NCBI GenBank assembly: GCA_902764345.1
Contig: CACWVT010000033.1
Span: 1 to 37,003, forward strand
Origin: an uncultured Ruminobacter sp.
GTDB lineage: Bacteria > Pseudomonadota > Gammaproteobacteria > Enterobacterales > Succinivibrionaceae
Length of the DNA: 37,003 nucleotides
Direction of reading: 5' to 3'
Part shown: positions 33,269 to 37,003 of the stretch, piece by piece
Numbering within the stretch: the first letter of the stretch is position 1
Layout: each line of letters starts with the position of its first letter
Notes under the pieces: generated by a model
Told to the model about the DNA's origin: nothing
Database searches by the model: none
Seen by the model: only the letters and a program-made list of their open reading frames with translations
Program-made: the position numbers and the translations under genes

Positions 33269-34285
33269 TTACAGATTGTGGTATCTGTCCGAACCGTCTG
33301 GTGTGGTCTTGAAACGGCGGTGCAGCCACATGTACTGAGGCAGTGCCTCTTTTATCATGTTTTCCACAACGTGGTTGCAGGTCGCTGCATCCTGCTGGTC
33401 ATCACCGACCGGGAAGTTTTCAAGGATATCCTCAACCACCAGTCTGTAGCCCTTAAATCCCGGCAGTCTGATGCTGTATGACGGCTGTACCACGGTGTTT
33501 CTTATCTTGGCAAATCCGGCGGTTCCGGTGACCGTGGCCGCATCTTTTACTCCGAAAAACGGAGCAAAGACATGAGGCAGTCTTTTGCCGTAGTCCTGAT
33601 CCGGCGCATACCAGATTGGCAGTCCCTTCATGAGAGCCTTGACTATAGGCCTTGGTTCCTTGCGATCCACCAGATAGAGATTGGATCTGGTACGGCCAAC
33701 CACCTGAAGATATTCGATAACGGGATTGTCATTCGGACGATATACGCCGACTCCCTTTTTTATGTTGGTGCCATAGATTCTGGCCATTAGTTCCAGGGTT
33801 ACGAAATGACAGGTAAGAACAACAATGCCCTTGCCCGATTCGGCAAGATCTTTGGCTTTTTTCAGCTGTTCCGGATCAATGTGAACCAGTCTCTTTAAAC
33901 GCCATTCCGGCCAGTACCAGGCCATTGCTGTTTCAAAAATTCCCATGCCGCAGTTGGCAAAGTGCTCTTTGGTCAGACTTCTGATTTCCTCATCCTTCAT
34001 TTCCGGAAAGGCAAGCCTGAAATTCTGTTCACTGATGTGACGGCGTCTCGGAAGAACGGCCATTGCCAGATATCCCAGAATTCTGCCGAGTGTCATGAAT
34101 ACCGGGTATGGAAGGAGGACGATAAGACGAAGCACGAAAGATGCCAGCCACTGGAGCCAGTATCTCGGGTGCAGCATCGCGATGGTCACCTTCGGATCTG
34201 ACTGAGCCTTGGAGTGATACTTTTCCTTTGATTTTGGAGCGGATGTTTTTTTTCCGCTGTCACGGTTTTCGGTATTATCTGTCAT
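33269..34285 (-). CDS. lpxL: Lipid A lauroyl-type acyltransferase
   Basis: A 338-residue LpxL/HtrB-type membrane enzyme that adds a secondary acyl chain to lipid A. LHPRYWLQWLASFVLRL at the start, the HX4E acyltransferase motif in CHFVTLE, GVYRPNDNPVIEYLQ, WYAPDQDYG and the closing QYMWLHRRFK match E. coli LpxL closely. The frame is open 15 codons further upstream, but the start at 34285 overlaps the end of the preceding GT4 gene by 11 bp, the usual coupling arrangement. A polar, Lys/Ser-rich N-terminal tail of about 30 residues precedes the conserved core. It acts at the cytoplasmic side of the inner membrane. Confidence 0.92.
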   Translation of the reverse strand: MTDNTENRDSGKKTSAPKSKEKYHSKAQSDPKVTIAMLHPRYWLQWLASFVLRLIVLLPYPVFMTLGRILGYLAMAVLPRRRHISEQNFRLAFPEMKDEEIRSLTKEHFANCGMGIFETAMAWYWPEWRLKRLVHIDPEQLKKAKDLAESGKGIVVLTCHFVTLELMARIYGTNIKKGVGVYRPNDNPVIEYLQVVGRTRSNLYLVDRKEPRPIVKALMKGLPIWYAPDQDYGKRLPHVFAPFFGVKDAATVTGTAGFAKIRNTVVQPSYSIRLPGFKGYRLVVEDILENFPVGDDQQDAATCNHVVENMIKEALPQYMWLHRRFKTTPDGSDRYHNL

Positions 34286-35411
34286 GACTGTGATTAACCT
34301 TTTCAATGATTGCGGTATATAACTCGGCATACTTCAGCGCACATGTTTCCGGAGAGAATTTCTTAAGGGATTCAGTGGCATTGTCCACGAGTCTGTCCCT
34401 GAGATCGTTATCGTTAAGCAGCCTGGTTATTTCCTGATACAGCATTTCACTGTTTCCGTTTTCAAAAAGCAGTCCGGTCTTTTCATGCTGAATGATTTCC
34501 GGAATGCCGTCAACCTCTGAGGCGATTACGGGAACTCCGTGATCAATTACGTCAAGAAGCACGGAACCGAGCCCCTCGTTTCTTGACGGGAACACGAAGT
34601 AATCCATTGCATCAATGTAATCTGCCACGTTAGTTTTGAAACCCAGCCATCTGACCTGAGGCAGATCTTCGGTCATTTTTTTCAGTTCCTCTTCATCACA
34701 GCCTGCACCAAGAAAAATGAATACGGCATCCGGACGCTCCATTACCAGTTTTCTGATGGCCTCAATGAATACCTTCTGCCCTTTGTGTTTGTCCACGTAG
34801 GCTCCGATGTGCCCGAATACGGGAGAACCGTTCAGTTCGTTTCTGATTTTGGCCGTAACCTCTGGATTACCGCGGCTTGAGTTGAATACGGAGTAGATAA
34901 CCCTCAGTTTTCCGCTTAAATTCAGACTGCTGCCGAAGCTTTCAATTATGCTGCTTCTGATGGCGCCGGAGACTGATGATATGAATGAGGCGTGGTCGAA
35001 GCTGTATCTGTTGAAGAAGGTGTTCTTTACCCTCTGCGGTACACGACGGGTAATTACGTACGGAGTACCGTATATGCGGTGATGGATGGCCGCGAAGTGA
35101 ACGGCCTTTGCCTCGTGTGCGTGAATGATTTCGGCCTGTGTTCCCAGTGCTACGTGACCGAAGCATTCGTTTCTTACCTTTATGATGGTAAGGTTGGGAA
35201 TATCGGTAACATATGCCGGGATTTCACTGTTTTTGCGGCAGACGAGAAACTGCTTAAGGCCAGGGTAAAGGAACTGAAGATGTCTTATCAGCAGGGTAGT
35301 CTGACGTTCACCTCCGCGGAATCCCCTGGCAAGGTTTACGTGACAGATCGACTTAAATTCAGGTACCGATTCGGAAACAGACCTCATTTCATTTTTATTT
35401 TCCTGATTCAT
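34275..35411 (-). CDS. Glycosyltransferase family 4 (GT-B)
   Basis: A 378-residue GT4 enzyme. The N-terminal domain has ARGFRGGERQTTLLIRHL, with the glycine-rich acceptor loop, and EIIHAHEAKAVHFAAI. The C-terminal domain has FGHIGAYVDKHKGQKVFIEA, then DYFVFPSRNEGLGSVLLDVI, with the nucleotide-sugar EX7E-type motif. The start is ATG at 35411, because GGAGAAG lies just upstream; an upstream TTG is less likely. The gene overlaps its upstream GT2 neighbour by 17 bp and lpxL by 11 bp, so all three are one operon. It probably extends the LPS core; sugar and linkage are unknown. Confidence 0.87.
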   Translation of the reverse strand: MNQENKNEMRSVSESVPEFKSICHVNLARGFRGGERQTTLLIRHLQFLYPGLKQFLVCRKNSEIPAYVTDIPNLTIIKVRNECFGHVALGTQAEIIHAHEAKAVHFAAIHHRIYGTPYVITRRVPQRVKNTFFNRYSFDHASFISSVSGAIRSSIIESFGSSLNLSGKLRVIYSVFNSSRGNPEVTAKIRNELNGSPVFGHIGAYVDKHKGQKVFIEAIRKLVMERPDAVFIFLGAGCDEEELKKMTEDLPQVRWLGFKTNVADYIDAMDYFVFPSRNEGLGSVLLDVIDHGVPVIASEVDGIPEIIQHEKTGLLFENGNSEMLYQEITRLLNDNDLRDRLVDNATESLKKFSPETCALKYAELYTAIIEKVNHSHDR

Positions 35412-36177
35412 GCTTCTTCTCCATGGCAATCTGATAAAGACAGAGATATTTGTTGAATGTGTAGCTGGAGGTGCTTGCAGAGATCAGAAAACCAATTCTG
35501 CCGTCAAGAATGCCGAGCTGGAAAATGTATTTGCGCAGGAACGAAAAGCCGCCCTTGATAAACGGGGTCAGGAAGCAGCATCCGCGACCTTTCTTCGTAT
35601 ATTTGTTTTTTGCCCATTCAGAGGCGTATTTAACCTGCTTCATCTGCATGTTGAGATAGGTATCATAGGTGTAGTGAAGCATGCTGTTTTTTGAGTCTAC
35701 GATTTTGGCATCGGCAGGAAGAACCAGTTTTTCATGCACAAGGCTGTCGTTGTATGTCGTGTATGTGCGGGAGTGCACGCGCAGTACCCTGTCTGGGAAA
35801 TAACCGCAGTGACGTATTCTGATGCCAAAGGCGTGGTTTGCTCTTGAAATGTTGAGAATCTCATTTGTTTTAGCTTTCTCGGTGAAGGCTCTGATTTCCT
35901 CTCTCAGTTCCGGTGTCAGTCTTTCATCGGCATCAAGCCACACACACCAGTCCTTTGTGGCGTATTTCTGCAGCTTTTGTCTCTGTTTGCCGTAGCCTTC
36001 CCATTCATGGTGGTGAACAACTCTGGCTCCCAGACTTTCGGCTATGTTTACGGTATCATCTTTACTTCCGCCGTCCAGTACAATGATTTCATCCGCAATA
36101 TCCTGCATGGATCTGATGCATTCCGCAATATTTGCGCTTTCGTTTCTGGCAATTACAAGAGCTGATATTGATGTCAT
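35395..36177 (-). CDS. Glycosyltransferase family 2, WaaE/KdtX-like
   Basis: A 260-residue GT-A enzyme. ISALVIARNESANIAECIRS is the nucleotide-sugar binding start, EIIVLDGGSKDDT follows, and WCVWLDADERLTPELREEI holds the DxD metal site. HCGYFPDRVLRVHSR and VHEKLVLP are typical of the WaaE/KdtX group, which adds glucose to the inner-core heptose. The start at 36177 has AAGGAC directly upstream; an in-frame extension of 36 codons has no family match. It is the first gene of the LPS operon. The exact sugar is uncertain. Confidence 0.87.
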   Translation of the reverse strand: MTSISALVIARNESANIAECIRSMQDIADEIIVLDGGSKDDTVNIAESLGARVVHHHEWEGYGKQRQKLQKYATKDWCVWLDADERLTPELREEIRAFTEKAKTNEILNISRANHAFGIRIRHCGYFPDRVLRVHSRTYTTYNDSLVHEKLVLPADAKIVDSKNSMLHYTYDTYLNMQMKQVKYASEWAKNKYTKKGRGCCFLTPFIKGGFSFLRKYIFQLGILDGRIGFLISASTSSYTFNKYLCLYQIAMEKKHESGK

Positions 36178-36626
36178 ATAGTCCTTCTTCCGATTATCGG
36201 TGGTACATCGTTTTATTATGTGTGCGCGAACCGGAGTCTGCAGAAAGACTGTCCGCTGCGTGAATGTTTGAACCTGAGACGGCACAAAATTTCCGTGTTC
36301 ATGATAACGGGAGCGGATCCTGCAGTACAGGTTCGGATAACCGCATTATATCAGTATATTGGCTTAAAGTTAAATGCGGGAAAGGAACGTTTCCTGCCGG
36401 GAATGTCTGCCGTCAGAAACTTCTTGCTGACCGTCATCGTCTTTACGGAAGAGGCTGGCATGATATAGAATGACTGCGGGATGTCCGTGAGCGGAATGCC
36501 GCCAATCACGGCTGATTCCTAAATCGCACAATCAATATAAGCGGTGAGAATGAAACAGCTTCCGGTTTATGACGGGTATGTCGGCAAAGGCCGGATGCGG
36601 ATGAATGAGGAAAAAGGAGTTAAATA
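36178..36626. other. Region upstream of the LPS operon
   Basis: A 449-bp region with the leftward LPS promoter and no recognised gene until the kinase-like remnant. Plus-strand frames at 36220-36473 lack protein-like character. A 25-codon frame at 36550-36627 ends in a TAG that overlaps the GTG of the remnant; it may be a coupled leader peptide or chance. Confidence 0.45.
36345..36373 (-). promoter_or_regulatory. Promoter of the LPS operon
   Basis: On the minus strand an extended -10, TGATATAAT (TATAAT at 36350-36345), lies 17 bp from TTAACT (36373-36368). It faces the GT2 gene, whose start is about 170 nt downstream. Confidence 0.55.
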
Positions 36627-36695
36627 GTGGACGTTATAAGTGTTAACGGTGCCGATTACGGGATCGTCAGGATTTTGGGTAAGGGAAAGGGTTAA
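36627..36695 (+). pseudogene. 5' remnant of a kinase-like gene
   Basis: An AAGGAG box (36614-36619) precedes GTG at 36627, which opens a 22-codon frame ending DYGIVRILGKGKG and then TAA. The end resembles the first strand and glycine-rich loop of a family of bacterial RIO/Ser-Thr-type kinases whose start reads RLLGKGKGGYSYL. The frame stops exactly where a GG dinucleotide meets new sequence that carries the promoter and transposase gene of an IS607-like element. I infer a kinase gene cut by insertion; the identity rests on a short match. Confidence 0.45.
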
Positions 36696-36702
36696 CAACT
36701 GC

Positions 36703-36730
36703 TTGACTAAATCTATAAATAGTTTATAAT
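36703..36730 (+). promoter_or_regulatory. Promoter of the IS607-type transposase
   Basis: TTGACT (36703-36708) and TATAAT (36725-36730) with a 16-bp spacer, about 30 nt before the ATG at 36761. This is one of the best sigma-70 matches in the window. Confidence 0.65.
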
Positions 36731-36760
36731 ACATTTAAAATAGTTATAGGTTTATTTGTA

Positions 36761-37003
36761 ATGAATAAGATTATTTCAATTGGACTTCATGTTCAGACTT
36801 ACGTAACTGGGAAAAATCAGGGAAGCTAAAGCCTGACAGTATATTTCCCGGAGGAACCAGAAGATATAACAGTGATACCATAATGAGGATAAGCGGTAAA
36901 GAGCTCCTCAAATTGAAAAAGATGACAGGGTCACCATCGCTTATGCCAGAGTAAGTTCTCAGGATCAGAAAGAGGATCTCAAAAGGCAGGCTCAGGTTTT
37001 GGA
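36761..37003 (+). pseudogene. tnpA: IS607-type TnpA serine recombinase, frameshifted and cut by window end
   Basis: The reading starts MNKIISIG, then continues in another frame as DLRNWEKSGKLKPDS and GGTRRYNSDTI, the MerR-like helix-turn-helix typical of IS607 TnpA. It then shifts again to VTIAYARVSSQDQKEDLKRQ, the serine-recombinase start with its catalytic Ser in the ARVSS motif. The first shift also removes several helix residues. The second lies at an A run near 36915-36920, where one missing base would explain it. The copy is probably inactive, unless the second shift is a sequencing error. The rest of the catalytic domain is beyond the window. Confidence 0.8.

Larger units (their letters stand above)
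36693..37003 (+). mobile_element. IS607-family element, left end (continues past the window)
   Basis: Sequence after the GG at 36690-36692 has its own strong promoter and an IS607-type serine recombinase. IS607 elements lack terminal inverted repeats and insert at GG, which fits the junction. The right end, and any tnpB, lie outside the window. The left boundary is inferred. Confidence 0.6.

Noticed and set aside
33102-33329. 75-residue minus-strand frame between lpxL and the GT9 gene
   Set aside because: It overlaps the lpxL 3' end out of frame and has no family match.
36220-36473. Overlapping plus-strand frames upstream of the LPS operon
   Set aside because: They overlap the leftward promoter, lack ribosome-binding sites and show no protein-like motifs.

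Overview
The window comes from a gammaproteobacterium. The gene order is a disrupted form of the E. coli/Vibrio neighbourhood (rpsU, tsaD, folB, folK, uppP, cca, ygiM, pit, ygiF, glnE), and the LPS-type genes indicate a Gram-negative envelope. Moderate GC with AT-rich accessory genes, and a V4R-domain protein, fit an anaerobic lineage such as Succinivibrionaceae; that placement is inference.

Layout. 1-310: end of an rRNA operon with two non-identical tandem 5S genes, each followed by its own terminator. 427-2329: small membrane protein, V4R-domain protein, yqeY and rpsU. 2330-14727: a 12.4 kb accessory island between rpsU and tsaD, which are neighbours in related bacteria. It holds a YgjP-like metallopeptidase, a 928-residue CARF/HEPN protein, cas6, a DUF5131 radical-SAM-like gene, cas1, cas2 and a 30-repeat CRISPR array with its leader on the right. 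14728-19153: core genes tsaD, folB, folK, uppP and cca. 19471-22470: gspA and gspB. 22632-23450: ygiM. 23821-25409: a second small island with an unknown 141-residue protein and a viperin-family radical SAM protein. 25496-31821: pit and its DUF47 partner, ygiF, glnE. 31957-36177: minus-strand LPS operon (GT2, GT4, lpxL, GT9). 36627-37003: start of a kinase-like gene apparently cut by an IS607-family element whose transposase is frameshifted.

The CRISPR island is the main novelty. The array is read leftward: the oldest, degenerate repeats lie next to cas2, and the transcribed repeat ends in ATTGAAAC, the usual Cas6-generated 5' handle. Cas1, Cas2, Cas6 and a Csx1/TM1812-type protein point to type III, but no Cas10 or effector gene is present, so the effector must be elsewhere or lost. 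The CARF/HEPN protein is a tandem duplication (CARF-HEPN-CARF-HEPN) in one chain, which could act as a built-in dimer. The leader-distal end of the array carries two copies of a 161-bp interval with strong ribosome-binding sites and an 18-residue hydrophobic mini-ORF. Two pairs of spacers encode homologous peptides with mostly synonymous differences, so they sample divergent versions of the same phage genes. Their orientation implies crRNAs antisense to phage mRNA, as an RNA-targeting system needs.

The viperin-family gene is a second likely anti-phage system, so both breaks in the ancestral gene order hold candidate defence genes.
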